Source of the DNA: Thermoproteota archaeon
GTDB taxonomy: Archaea; Thermoproteota; Thermoprotei_A; Sulfolobales; Pyrodictiaceae
Assembly (NCBI GenBank): GCA_013153105.1
Contig: JAADFC010000068.1
Location: forward strand, 1 to 36,950
DNA: 36,950 nucleotides
Direction: 5' to 3'
In this document: piece after piece, positions 9,887-19,227 of the stretch
How positions within the stretch are numbered: position 1 is the stretch's first letter
Layout: the number at the start of each line of letters is the position of its first letter
The notes under the pieces: generated by a model
Told to the model about the DNA's origin: nothing
Database searches by the model: none
What the model saw: the letters and a program-made list of their open reading frames with translations, nothing else
Translations under genes and position numbers: made by a program

Positions 9887-10206
9887 AGCCGGAGAGTTTT
9901 CCCCCGCGCGGCGCAGACGGGGGGAGGGCGTCAGCCGAAATCCGATTCCTCACAGCCTCCCACGGGGCTCAGGTCGGCCTCTCATCACCCTTCCCGCCTG
10001 CTGAAACAACCGCTGGCGCCAGCTAATAATAGCGGAGCGGGCAGCGCAGCCACATACTGGCCCGCGACCCCCGGGGAGAGGCCGCCGGGCCAGGCGGTTG
10101 CTGTGACCCCGGGGCTCCCGGCCTTCAAGCCACTACTCCTCCCCTATGCCTCGCCGCGTGTTAATAGCAGGCTAGGCTCGGCGCAGCTGCCGCCGGTGCC
10201 CCGGGC

Positions 10207-10821
10207 TTGGAGCGGGAGCAGCGGCTCGCCGTGGCTCTCTCGGCTTTGAAGTTCACGCCACGCACCGGCTGGATGCTGCGGGGCGTCCCGGCGGCTATAG
10301 CAGAGACGGTGTCAATGCACTCGCACGAGTCCAGTATAATAGCGGTGCTGCTGGCCGACACGCTCCGGAGACACGGAGTCGAAGTAGACCCGTACAGGGC
10401 GGCGACCATAGCAGCATTACACGATGCAGCCGAGGCACTGGTAGGCGACATCGTGAAACGGGCAGTCGACGCTATAGGCAGAGAAGTCAAGGAGAAACTT
10501 GAGGCCGAGGCCGCAGCTGAGCTCTTCGGACGGGACTCGACAGCGTACAGGGCGGTTATGAGCTACATTGAGCAAACAACCATAGAGGCTAGGGTGGCAA
10601 AAGCGGCTGAGACCCTGTCCACGCTAATCCAGGGGCTCCGGTACGTGAGGCAAGGCTACAGCGAAGTTAGAGAGATAGTATGCTCAATGTACACCTCACT
10701 GAACAGGATGGGTACACAAATCAGGTCAGCGGTAGCGAGCTTGTTCCCCTCAACCCTCAAAGAGGCTGAGAGGCTCTGCACTCAACAGGGAGACCCAGAC
10801 CATAAAGGGGAACATGAGTAA
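10207..10821 (+). CDS. HD-domain phosphohydrolase (YfbR/5'-deoxynucleotidase-like)
   Basis: TTG start; SMHSHESSIIAVLLADTL... AATIAALHDAAEALVGDIVKRA: H...HD HD-superfamily signature. Confidence 0.8.
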   Translation: MEREQRLAVALSALKFTPRTGWMLRGVPAAIAETVSMHSHESSIIAVLLADTLRRHGVEVDPYRAATIAALHDAAEALVGDIVKRAVDAIGREVKEKLEAEAAAELFGRDSTAYRAVMSYIEQTTIEARVAKAAETLSTLIQGLRYVRQGYSEVREIVCSMYTSLNRMGTQIRSAVASLFPSTLKEAERLCTQQGDPDHKGEHE

Positions 10822-11505
10822 GCAGGAGGCCCAAGCAAGCACCTGGCAAGGCGGCAGAAGCCGCTCTCGACTGCGCGGGGCCACCATCTAACAAGCAAGA
10901 ATCTTTGTTTACATACAGAGGGTCAACTCGGCTCCAGCGATTGTTGGCGGGATCAGGCGAAGGCAGAGCAGAGCCGTCACAGCGCAGCAGTAATCCTGAA
11001 CCGAGCCCTCACGCCGCCGACAGAGGGTAATACAACAGGTTCGGGCCGCGCCTAGTCTATCTGCGTCAAGCCTGCATGCTCCGGCAGCCTCTCACAGGTT
11101 TACAGTAGGGTCAGGCGACAAGCCATAGGGCATCCCCTGAAACAGGCGATGAGGCCACAGCGTAGAGAAGCCAGCGTCCGCAGCCGCTTCCAACGCTCCG
11201 GCGGAGCCACGAGGGTTGCATCTCCGGGCCAGACTGTAGATAGCTTAGCCGATCACCCTGAACAGCGTTAGACATCAGACTGAGAGGCGATGGGCCCGGT
11301 CTCGGGCGCGGCGGCTCCGGCGGCTAGCTGTGAGGCCTCCGAGCATGGGGCCCGGTACGGGTATGGGGAGGATAGGGCTAGGATAGTTCAAGCCTTGAGC
11401 AGGAGACGGTGTTGCCGGGGCTGTTTTCCAGTAGTTGATGGGGTGCGATGGGGCTGGCTCGCGCCCGTCTGCGGGGAGCTGCTCAGCGTCGGGGAGAGCG
11501 GATGA

Positions 11506-12159
11506 CTACTGCTCCAAACCATGTTGGTGCCTGAGTAGCTCGCCGGCTAGGGGGCCGTCTGCTTGGCGCTGGTAGGCTTCGGGGTCTAGCGTGTAAGCCA
11601 TGTCGCCTAGCATGGAGGCTAGCAGTGCTAGGGCCCCCCATATTCTGCCGCGGGTCTTCTCGAGGAGCCTTCTGCGGCGCCGGGCCAGGTGTGATGCAAG
11701 GAGCGATGCAGCCCGCTGGGGGTCGAGGGCTACCAGCGCCCCCTGGCTCCGCGCCAACCTGTATGCGGCCCTTGTTAGCCTCGCAGTGGACAGGTAGACG
11801 TAGACCACGTCGGCGGCCGCGGCCACCCCTCTACGGGCTTTCTCCACGGCTCTCCTTAGACGTTTGAGCCTCTTATCGACCTGCGCAGGAGAGGCTGGAC
11901 GCGTCATCTGCATGGAAACGTAGACCGCCAGGAGCAGCGGGTTCGAGGCGGGCAGCTCTACCAGGAGAATGTGCACGCGGTTATCCCCGGTTTTATAGAC
12001 CTTGGCAAGGCTCCGGGGAGGCCTACCCTCGAGCGCGGCTACACGCGCGGAGAAGCGGCGGGCGACGCGGAGCAGGGGGAGGAGCAGAGCGTTGGCCCTA
12101 GCTAGGGCCTCCCCCTTCCGCGCCGCCCTGTTCCCGGCCAAGCCTCCCTGGGCCTCCAC
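11506..12159 (-). CDS. Hypothetical protein (217 aa, Arg/Ala-rich)
   Basis: Long ORF with coherent segments (VYKTGDNRVHILLVELPASNPLLLAVYVSMQMTRP); no family recognised. Confidence 0.6.
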   Translation of the reverse strand: MEAQGGLAGNRAARKGEALARANALLLPLLRVARRFSARVAALEGRPPRSLAKVYKTGDNRVHILLVELPASNPLLLAVYVSMQMTRPASPAQVDKRLKRLRRAVEKARRGVAAAADVVYVYLSTARLTRAAYRLARSQGALVALDPQRAASLLASHLARRRRRLLEKTRGRIWGALALLASMLGDMAYTLDPEAYQRQADGPLAGELLRHQHGLEQ

Positions 12160-12287
12160 GTCGCAGCTCCAACCGGCCCGGCGCTGGATACAGGAAGCGA
12201 GAGGGTGTGGAGCTTCAGGAGGATCGCGGGGGCCAGGGAGGACCCCGGCTCTCGGGTAGCACGTCTCACAGCCCCAGCCGCTCCTGA

Positions 12288-12374
12288 GCAGCCCAGCCTG
12301 ACAGGCTCTGTTGCATTGGCCGTTTGTGTCGTCCGCGTCTCCGCAGCCTAGCCTGTCAGGGGGCGGGGGCTGCT
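12288..12374. repeat. Long imperfect inverted repeat / potential hairpin
   Basis: AGCAGCCC..CCTGACAGGCT -42 nt- AGCCTGTCAGG..GGGCTGCT: 11 perfect bp inside 8 perfect bp, separated by a 2/6-nt internal loop. Confidence 0.6.
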
Positions 12375-12484
12375 GGTACTCCCGCCCCGGGACCCGGGGG
12401 GCGGTCCCCGGTATAGTCTGGGGTGTTATCGCCCGGCAGGAGGGGGGTTGGCTTGTGCCGTGAGGCCATTTCTGGGGTTAGGCC

Positions 12485-13225
12485 GTGGTGGGCACTGCAC
12501 TGCTGCACTCTGGGATATCCCTGACAGTGACAGGTGTGTCTAGATGTGTTAGCGTGGAGGCCTACGCGGCTGTGAGCTTGGCTGTGGGCCTGGGCGGCGG
12601 CGCCGGTTTGGCGCTGGCATTTGATGCGCCGGTGGTCGCGGAGGCCTGCGGGCTCGGGGCGGTTGCTGCAGTGGAGGATGTCGACGTGAGGGTGGAGGGG
12701 CGGGGGCTGCTCTACTCCAGCAAGCCGTTGGCGGCTATGCTCGCAGAGATAGTAAACGACGCCTACGCTGAAGGCGAGGCTAACATAGACGTGGAGAGTG
12801 TTGTGGAGCGGTTCCTGGCGAGCTACGAGCTGCCCGTTGCCTCCCTCGCGGGGAGCAGCGTGGTCGCTGCGGGGGCGAGGTTCCCGCTCCTCGACCTGGC
12901 GGGCTACTGGGTGGTGGCGATAAGGCCGCCTGGCGGGCTGGCCGCTCCGGATGGCATCCTGCTCGTAGACGAATACCGGGTGTACGATGCTCTAGACCTG
13001 GGCGTCGAGGGCATCGACAGAATAGGCAGACTTCAGGCCGAGGCCCTGGGCCCGTGGGCGCTAAGCCTCCGACGGCGCCTACTCCGGGAGGGCGCTGAGG
13101 CAGTAGTCTTCGATGCCTACGGGGGGCTAGTGCTGGCGGTGGCTGAGAGCGCTGAGAGGGCCTTCATACTCTCCAGCCGGGCCCGCGGGCTGGGACGGCG
13201 GTTCGAAGCCCCGATAGTAGCCTGA
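12485..13225 (+). CDS. Hypothetical protein; possible highly diverged GHMP-fold protein
   Basis: 246-aa ORF; SLAVGLGGGAGLALAFDAPVVAEA resembles the glycine-rich N-terminal region of GHMP/beta-RFAP-synthase-like proteins, but weakly. Confidence 0.6.
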   Translation: MVGTALLHSGISLTVTGVSRCVSVEAYAAVSLAVGLGGGAGLALAFDAPVVAEACGLGAVAAVEDVDVRVEGRGLLYSSKPLAAMLAEIVNDAYAEGEANIDVESVVERFLASYELPVASLAGSSVVAAGARFPLLDLAGYWVVAIRPPGGLAAPDGILLVDEYRVYDALDLGVEGIDRIGRLQAEALGPWALSLRRRLLREGAEAVVFDAYGGLVLAVAESAERAFILSSRARGLGRRFEAPIVA

Positions 13226-13304
13226 GCGGCCCGGGGCCCCTCGGATTCCATAGAGATAAGGCTGGCGGCCCCGCGGCTCCAGCCTCACCTCGGGGGCTTC
13301 CAGC

Positions 13305-13760
13305 ATGTTGCTACGCGTATCGGCGAGATGCATAATCCTCGACGGAGACCGTATACTCGTGCAGCTCAGCAAGCACGGCGACTTCTACAGGCTGCCCGGG
13401 GGCCGCATCCGCCCGGAGGAGACCATACTCCACGGCCTGCAGCGCGAGATAAGGGAGGAGCTCGGTATAGAGAACCTGAAAGACCCCAAGCTCCTCTACG
13501 TCGTGGACTCCTTCTACCGCCGGCGTAACGGTATAGTCCACGAGATAGGCTTCTACTTCCTCTGCAACCCCGTAGGCGGCCTGGACAAGCTCCGGCCGCG
13601 CGAGGAGCATCTCCGGCTCAGGTGGGTCCGGCTCCAGGAGATAAGCCCGGAGACGTTCAGGCCTGCGACTCTCGCGGGCTACCTCAAGAAGCTCGCGGAG
13701 GTTGACGACCCCGCCAGCCTCGACACCGTGTACCTGGTCAATATCGACGTTGAAGAGTAG
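13305..13760 (+). CDS. NUDIX hydrolase
   Basis: Nudix box GRIRPEETILHGLQREIREELGI fits GX5EX7REUXEEXGU. Confidence 0.93.
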   Translation: MLLRVSARCIILDGDRILVQLSKHGDFYRLPGGRIRPEETILHGLQREIREELGIENLKDPKLLYVVDSFYRRRNGIVHEIGFYFLCNPVGGLDKLRPREEHLRLRWVRLQEISPETFRPATLAGYLKKLAEVDDPASLDTVYLVNIDVEE

Positions 13761-13775
13761 CGGGGTGGGCGCCGA

Positions 13776-14120
13776 CTAGCTGGGGAGCTTCAGCTCGACG
13801 CCCTTGGGGTATATGTAGACGTTGCCCCCAACAGCCTGCCCGGGCAGGTTGGGCTTAAACACTGCTATCACTACACCCTTCCCCCCGTGGACGCGGACTA
13901 CGCGGCCCCGGTACAGGTTGCCCTTACTGTCGCGGTAGAGCACCCTCCACCCGATGAGCCTGGCGGCGCTCCTCGAGTCGGTGACGCCGTCGACGCGCAG
14001 GAGAACCTGGCTCTCGTACTGTGTGTTGGAGCCGCGGCGGTAGCCTATGACGAGGCCGGTGTACACCTTGACGTCTCCCTGCTCGCTCATGACCCTTCCC
14101 CAGGCGGCTGCAGCCACCAT
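13776..14120 (-). CDS. rpl35ae: 50S ribosomal protein L35Ae
   Basis: YTGLVIGYRRGSNTQYESQVLLRVDGVTDSRSAARLIGWRVLYRDSKGNLYRGRVVRVHGGKGVVIAVFKPNLPGQAVGGNVYIY. Confidence 0.92.
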   Translation of the reverse strand: MVAAAAWGRVMSEQGDVKVYTGLVIGYRRGSNTQYESQVLLRVDGVTDSRSAARLIGWRVLYRDSKGNLYRGRVVRVHGGKGVVIAVFKPNLPGQAVGGNVYIYPKGVELKLPS

Positions 14121-14194
14121 CGCGGGCCCGCCTTATAATCCTATATCCCTCCGTCTCCGCCCCTAGTGGCCTGGATTAGGTCAGGTGGAGGCTG

Positions 14195-15568
14195 ATGCCA
14201 GACTCGTGGGATAGTAAGCCCACCCGCCCACGTATAGTCGTGGAGCCGCCGGGCCCCCGGGCTCGCGAGATTATAGAGCGTGACAAGAGGGTCCTAATGC
14301 AGAGCTTCACGCGCTGGTACCCGTTGGTGGTTGAGAGGGCGGAGAACTATGTGGTGTACGACGTTGATGGCAACATGTACATAGACCTGAACGCTGGGAT
14401 AGCCGTGTTAAACGTCGGCGCCTCCAACCCCTATGTGGTCGAGGCGGCATCCAGGCAGCTGGGCAAGCTTATACACTATAGCCTAACCGACTTCTACTAC
14501 GAGGAGGCTGTCAGGTTGGCTGAGAAGCTTGTCGAGATAACGCCCGTGCCGAAGCCTGCAAAGGTGTTCTTCTCGAACAGCGGCGCTGAGAGTGTGGAGG
14601 CGGCAATCAAGGCCGCCAGGGCCAGCACGGGGCGTCAGTACATCATAGCCTTCCTCGGAGCCTTCCACGGCCGCACCATGGGCGCGGTGTCCCTCACCGC
14701 GAGCAAGCCCGTCCAGAGGGCGGGCTTCTCCCCCCTGGTGCCGAGCGTGGTCCACGCCCCCTACCCCTACCCATACCGCTGCCCCTTCAAAGCCGAGGAG
14801 CCCGAGGAGTGTGGCGAAGCAGCGCTCGGGTTCCTCGAGGAGTGGATACTCGGGAAGCTTGTCGACCCCTCCGAGGTGGCGGCGATAGTCGTAGAGCCGA
14901 TACAGGGTGAGGGAGGCTACATTGTGCCTCCCGACAATTTCCTCCCAGGCCTCGAGAGGCTCGCCAAGCGCCACGGGATACTGCTGGTGGCGGACGAGGT
15001 TCAGACGGGCTTCTGCCGCACCGGCCGCCGCTTCGCCTCGGAACACTGGGGGGTTACCCCGGATATAGTCTCCACAGCGAAGGCGATAGCGGGCGGGCTC
15101 CCTCTCGGCGCGACGGTGGGCTCCGAGCAGGCCATGAGGATAAGGCCTGGAGGCCACGCCTCCACCTTCGGCGGGAACCCCGTCTCGGCGGTAGCCGCGC
15201 TGGCGGCGCTGGAGTACATGGAGAAGGAGAGGCTCTGCGAGCGTGCATCAAGACTCGGCGAGGCGGTCATGAAGAGGCTTCGCGAGGCGGCGGATTCGGG
15301 TGAAGCGCCCCTGATAGGCGATGTACGTGGAAAGGGCCTGATGATAGGTGTCGAGCTCGTAAAGAGCAGGGAGACCAAGGAGCCAGCCCGCGGCGAGATG
15401 GAGCGCATACTACTCCGCATGTTCAAACGCGGCTACCTAGTGATAGCAGCCGGAGCCTCCACGGTAAGGCTCTCCCCGCCGTTGACCATAGCCGAGGAGG
15501 CCTTAATGGGCGCCGTCGAAGCCCTCATAGAGGAGATAAAAAGGGAGTCGGGAAGCCAGCACAGCTAG
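14195..15568 (+). CDS. PLP-dependent class III aminotransferase (acetylornithine/4-aminobutyrate/racemase-like)
   Basis: FSNSGAESVEAAIKAARASTGR, AFLGAFHGRTMGAVSLT, VEPIQGEGGYIVPP, LLVADEVQTGFCRTGR, STAKAIAGGLPLGA, STFGGNPVSA. Confidence 0.92.
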   Translation: MPDSWDSKPTRPRIVVEPPGPRAREIIERDKRVLMQSFTRWYPLVVERAENYVVYDVDGNMYIDLNAGIAVLNVGASNPYVVEAASRQLGKLIHYSLTDFYYEEAVRLAEKLVEITPVPKPAKVFFSNSGAESVEAAIKAARASTGRQYIIAFLGAFHGRTMGAVSLTASKPVQRAGFSPLVPSVVHAPYPYPYRCPFKAEEPEECGEAALGFLEEWILGKLVDPSEVAAIVVEPIQGEGGYIVPPDNFLPGLERLAKRHGILLVADEVQTGFCRTGRRFASEHWGVTPDIVSTAKAIAGGLPLGATVGSEQAMRIRPGGHASTFGGNPVSAVAALAALEYMEKERLCERASRLGEAVMKRLREAADSGEAPLIGDVRGKGLMIGVELVKSRETKEPARGEMERILLRMFKRGYLVIAAGASTVRLSPPLTIAEEALMGAVEALIEEIKRESGSQHS

Positions 15569-15658
15569 CCCCGGGCGAGGGGTGTGACGAGGCTTACAAG
15601 GGGCGCAGCCCCGCCCAGGCCGGGGCGGTGAGCGGTGAACCCGCGGCTGACCCCTCCC

Positions 15659-16429
15659 CTACCCTTTAGCGCGCCTCCCCTTCTCCCTCTTCTCACTCTT
15701 CTCGCCGCCCAGCACGCGGGCGAGCCTCCGCTTCGGGATGCCAAACACGGTTGCGGCTATGAACTCTACATACTCGTCGTCCGGCATCACCTTCTCGAGG
15801 CCTATCCTGGCGGCGAGAGCCTGCTTAAGAGCCTCCTTGGATATCCTGTTGCGCACCAGCCCCGCAGCTATAGCCTGGGCAACCCTCAACGCGATAAAGT
15901 ACCGGGCGTACTTCCTCACAGTACGCTCCTGCTCAGGGAAGACTTTGGGGAGCCTCTTCAGAAGCTCTATAACCCTATCCTCGCTGCCGAAGCCAAGTAG
16001 CATCTTGGTGGTCTCTATCCTCAACAGCCTGGCCAACATATTGTCGTCGAGGCTTCCCCCCAGGAGGAATAGGACGAGCCTCCTGGCCTCCTCGGGCGGG
16101 CGTGTGAGGATAGTCTCGGCGGCCTCCTCGAGCGTCTCCTCGAAGCCGAAGATCTTGCTGAAAAGCTCTGGCGACTCCTCGTTCAACATGAGCGCGTACT
16201 TGGCTACAACGTAGAGTGTGGCCATCTCCTTGTCCCATATGTCTGGGGGCCATGCCTTCCCGCGTATGGGCTGTATGGCGCGCTTGCGGTAGCTCTCCTC
16301 GAGGAGCCTCCGAGCCTCCTCCCTCGACGCAGCACCCTTGCTAAGGACTGCCGAGAGAACCTCCATGGCGGCGTCTATTCGCTGCCTCTGGAGCTCCCTC
16401 ACCCTTCTCTCGTCCAGCTCCACCGCCAA
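15659..16429 (-). CDS. Crenarchaeal conserved hypothetical protein (possibly DUF2192)
   Basis: 256-aa mostly helical ORF; DUF2192 is a guess from memory. Confidence 0.65.
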   Translation of the reverse strand: MAVELDERRVRELQRQRIDAAMEVLSAVLSKGAASREEARRLLEESYRKRAIQPIRGKAWPPDIWDKEMATLYVVAKYALMLNEESPELFSKIFGFEETLEEAAETILTRPPEEARRLVLFLLGGSLDDNMLARLLRIETTKMLLGFGSEDRVIELLKRLPKVFPEQERTVRKYARYFIALRVAQAIAAGLVRNRISKEALKQALAARIGLEKVMPDDEYVEFIAATVFGIPKRRLARVLGGEKSEKREKGRRAKG

Positions 16430-16676
16430 CCCCCAGCACCCTCTCGGCCAGCCTCTTCACAGCATAGTCCAGCCGGCCGCGGCCACCGTAGGCCCTAACA
16501 CGCCCATCACTATATACTATTAGTTTGACATTCACACCCTGAACCTTAATGTAGAGCTCCTGCTTAGATCTACGCTGCACGATGCGCTCGACTTCGAAGT
16601 CGCGCCAGCGCTCCCGCCCCCTCCTCGCAAACGCCTCCAAACGCCTCTCATCGAACCAGAGCCTACGCCTAGCCAC
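16341..16676 (-). CDS. Small basic hypothetical protein (111 aa)
   Basis: MARRRLWFDERRLEAFARRGRERWRDFEVERIVQRRSKQELYIKVQGVNVKLIVYSDGRVRAYGGRGRLDYAVKRLAERVLG; overlaps the downstream same-strand gene by 89 nt. Confidence 0.6.
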   Translation of the reverse strand: MARRRLWFDERRLEAFARRGRERWRDFEVERIVQRRSKQELYIKVQGVNVKLIVYSDGRVRAYGGRGRLDYAVKRLAERVLGVGGGAGREKGEGAPEAANRRRHGGSLGSP

Positions 16677-16846
16677 AGCACCCCCGCCCCCAGCGGCGCC
16701 CTCGCCTTTGCCCGAGCCTCCTCACCCGCCCCGCCCGCGGGGGTCAGCCCTGCGTAGGAACCGCTCACCGGGCACGTGTGCAGCGGAGACCCTGGCTGGC
16801 CGTCTAAAGCTCATCCTCCCCCTACACCCTACAGCCGGCGCCGGGC

Positions 16847-17206
16847 GTGAGCCCTATGGCCGCCCCCGGTGCCCGCAGAGGCTGGCGCGTCGTCGAGATA
16901 GAGTTTGACCGCGATACAAAGCTCAGGGCGGCCGTAGCGGAGGCGGAGTGCCCGGAGGGCCAGTGCTTCATAGTAGCCTACTCCCTCTCGGAGCAGCCGA
17001 GGCTCGTAATAGCGCCCGCCCAGCCCAGCCCCCTCTGCGTGAAGGGAGACAAGCTAGACCACGAGGTAGCCTACCGCGCTCTAACCCTGCTCGGCATCCC
17101 CGGGGTAAGGTTCCGTTTCCCCGTCTGCCGTGTGCCCCGGAGACTGTTGGAGAGGGGTCTCAACGAGACAGTTGAGAAGCTCCGGTCGCTAGGGCTGCTC
17201 CTCTAG
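16847..17206 (+). CDS. Hypothetical protein (119 aa)
   Basis: WRVVEIEFDRDTKLRAAVAEAECPEGQCFIVAYSLSEQPRLVIAPAQPSPLCVKGDKLDHEVAYRALTLLGIPGVRFRFPVC; protein-like composition, no family recognised. Confidence 0.65.
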   Translation: MSPMAAPGARRGWRVVEIEFDRDTKLRAAVAEAECPEGQCFIVAYSLSEQPRLVIAPAQPSPLCVKGDKLDHEVAYRALTLLGIPGVRFRFPVCRVPRRLLERGLNETVEKLRSLGLLL

Positions 17207-18046
17207 CAGCCGCCGCCCCTGCTCTCCCGCGCCGGCGCAGAGGCCGGGGGCCGCGCAGGCGGTGCGGTGAAAGGGGTCCAGCGTTATCCGGTAGCGGAGC
17301 CCGCGCCAGTCGCTGACCTCCAGCGTGAAGCCGCTGAACACTATCCTAATGGTCCCACGTGGCCGGAGGCTGTGGCGGGTGTACGCCTCAACCTCTATCT
17401 CCTGCCTCGCATGCCCATCCACGGGGTCCACGTCTACACGATACCTCTTAGGGTCCAGGAGCACCCCCTCCCTCATATACACGCGGCGCAGCGTGTAGAC
17501 TATAGTGCTGGGCTCGACTAGGAAGAAGTTGTCGAACACCTTGAGGGCCTCGAGGCTCTTACGCGCAAGGTAGAGGCCACTCCTAGGATCGACGCTCCAC
17601 GGCTCGCCCTGGGGAGCCCAGCTCCGTCGCCGTACGAGGAACTCGTAGAACACGCCGACAGCCTCATAGGTCTGCGACGGCAGCCCGGCGCCGCGCACCC
17701 TGCGCACAGCCTCGCCTAGCCCGCGGGCGTAGAAGCCAGAGTAGTCCACAACTATGGTGGAGGGCGTCTCGAGCAGCCATGCCGGCTCGCCCCTGTTGTC
17801 GACGACGTAGACCGGCTCTGGGTGGTCCTCGGGTGCCCCCAGGCTGACTCTCTCTCTTACCACGCGGGCGGGGACTCGTGAGTCTACAACGAGCCTATGT
17901 AGCTGCTTCCCACCAAGCCCTATAATATAAGCCCTCCAGCCGCGGCTCCCGAGAGCGGTATAGAGGACACGTAGCAGGACAGCCGCGTCGAACACGTCTG
18001 GTGGCGAGGCGATGACCACATGAAGCTCTACATCGTCTTCTACCAT
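17189..18046 (-). CDS. Hypothetical protein (285 aa)
   Basis: Long ORF starting [40 protein letters not shown] (Rossmann-like alternation); start may be GTG at 18019 rather than 18046. Confidence 0.65.
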   Translation of the reverse strand: MVEDDVELHVVIASPPDVFDAAVLLRVLYTALGSRGWRAYIIGLGGKQLHRLVVDSRVPARVVRERVSLGAPEDHPEPVYVVDNRGEPAWLLETPSTIVVDYSGFYARGLGEAVRRVRGAGLPSQTYEAVGVFYEFLVRRRSWAPQGEPWSVDPRSGLYLARKSLEALKVFDNFFLVEPSTIVYTLRRVYMREGVLLDPKRYRVDVDPVDGHARQEIEVEAYTRHSLRPRGTIRIVFSGFTLEVSDWRGLRYRITLDPFHRTACAAPGLCAGAGEQGRRLLEEQP

Positions 18047-18496
18047 CCTAAGAACCCCCTCAACCTTCTCGACGTAGCCTCCATTGCGGCCTGGAAAAGA
18101 GCGGTGCTATATGTAGTGGCGCGCCCAGGCCTTGACCCTTCGATGCTCATACGAGAGCCTCCGCCCAGGCTGCGGATGAAAATACTGTTGAGCCTGGAGG
18201 AGCTAGCCGCAGAGCTAGGCGACGATGTGTTCTACCTAGTCCTAGAAACGTATGGGACGGTGCTGCTCAGTGAAGTCGACCTCTCCTCTATGGAGAAGCT
18301 CGCGCTGGTGCTAGGCGCCGAGGACTATGGGATACCGCCCGAGGAGGTGGGGAAGCTCCCTAAGGAGCGTACGGTTGTCGCCAGGATACCATCCACAGTG
18401 CAGGGTATGAGCTACAACGTTGCAAGCACACTTGCCATGGCGGTATACGAGGTGGAGAGGCAGCGGGCGCTTGCCCCTAGAGGGGGAACCCCTTGA
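18020..18496 (+). CDS. SPOUT-superfamily (TrmH/SpoU-like) RNA methyltransferase
   Basis: [20 protein letters not shown] and [24 protein letters not shown] resemble SPOUT motifs 2 and 3. Confidence 0.75.
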   Translation: MKLYIVFYHPKNPLNLLDVASIAAWKRAVLYVVARPGLDPSMLIREPPPRLRMKILLSLEELAAELGDDVFYLVLETYGTVLLSEVDLSSMEKLALVLGAEDYGIPPEEVGKLPKERTVVARIPSTVQGMSYNVASTLAMAVYEVERQRALAPRGGTP

Positions 18497-19082
18497 AACG
18501 GTGGGGCTCAATTATCTTGTACACCTCCTCCTTAAGCGACTTATCCACGGCGAAGGCTCCCCTCACTGCGGCCACCACGGTAGGCGCGGGCGTCTTAACA
18601 CCCCTCATAGCCATGCAGAGGTGTACAGCCTCGCTGACAACCATGACGTCCTGGGAGCTAGTCGCCCTCATAACCTCGTCCGCTATCTGCTTTGTCATCC
18701 TCTCCTGTATCTGCAGCCTCCTAGTATACTTGCGTACAATCCTCACTATCTTGCTCAGCCCGATTACCTTGCCGCGGGGCAGGTAGGCCACATGTACAAC
18801 ACCGAAGAAGGGGAGTAGGTGGTGCTCGCAGAGGCTGTAGAACCGTATGCCCGCCACCACGACTAGGTCGCTCGTCTCTGTGAACCAGGTGTACTCGTCG
18901 CTATACTCGTAGCCCTCGAAGAGTTCTTCGAACATGTCGGCGACGCGTCGAGGCGTCTCGCGGAGCCCCTCTCGCTCAGGGTCCTCGCCTATAGCCTCGA
19001 GTATCATGCGTACAGCCTGCTCAACCTTCTTCTTATCTATGGGCACCCCGGCTACACCCCGCAGCCGGCCGGGACGGCTCAT
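18477..19082 (-). CDS. folE: GTP cyclohydrolase I (bacterial/eukaryal FolE type)
   Basis: [84 protein letters not shown]. Confidence 0.95.
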   Translation of the reverse strand: MSRPGRLRGVAGVPIDKKKVEQAVRMILEAIGEDPEREGLRETPRRVADMFEELFEGYEYSDEYTWFTETSDLVVVAGIRFYSLCEHHLLPFFGVVHVAYLPRGKVIGLSKIVRIVRKYTRRLQIQERMTKQIADEVMRATSSQDVMVVSEAVHLCMAMRGVKTPAPTVVAAVRGAFAVDKSLKEEVYKIIEPHRFKGFPL

Positions 19083-19170
19083 CCGGCTCCTGCAGCTCCC
19101 CGCCGGGTCATGTAGCGGTTTGCGACGCCCTCACCTGCCGGGAAGAGTTTTCAAGACTGCGCGTGGCCGG

Positions 19171-19180
19171 TAACTTATCA
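19171..19180 (+). promoter_or_regulatory. Putative TATA box for ppa
   Basis: TAACTTATCA 50 nt upstream of ATG 19228. Confidence 0.35.
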
Positions 19181-19227
19181 TCTTGGACGCTCCCGGAGCG
19201 GTCGCGGGACGTGGGCGGGGTGTCTTC

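Noticed and set aside
10012-10023. Perfect 12-bp palindrome GCTGGCGCCAGC followed by TAATAATAG
   Set aside because: Single short palindrome in GC-rich DNA with no second copy noticed; not enough to call a regulatory site.
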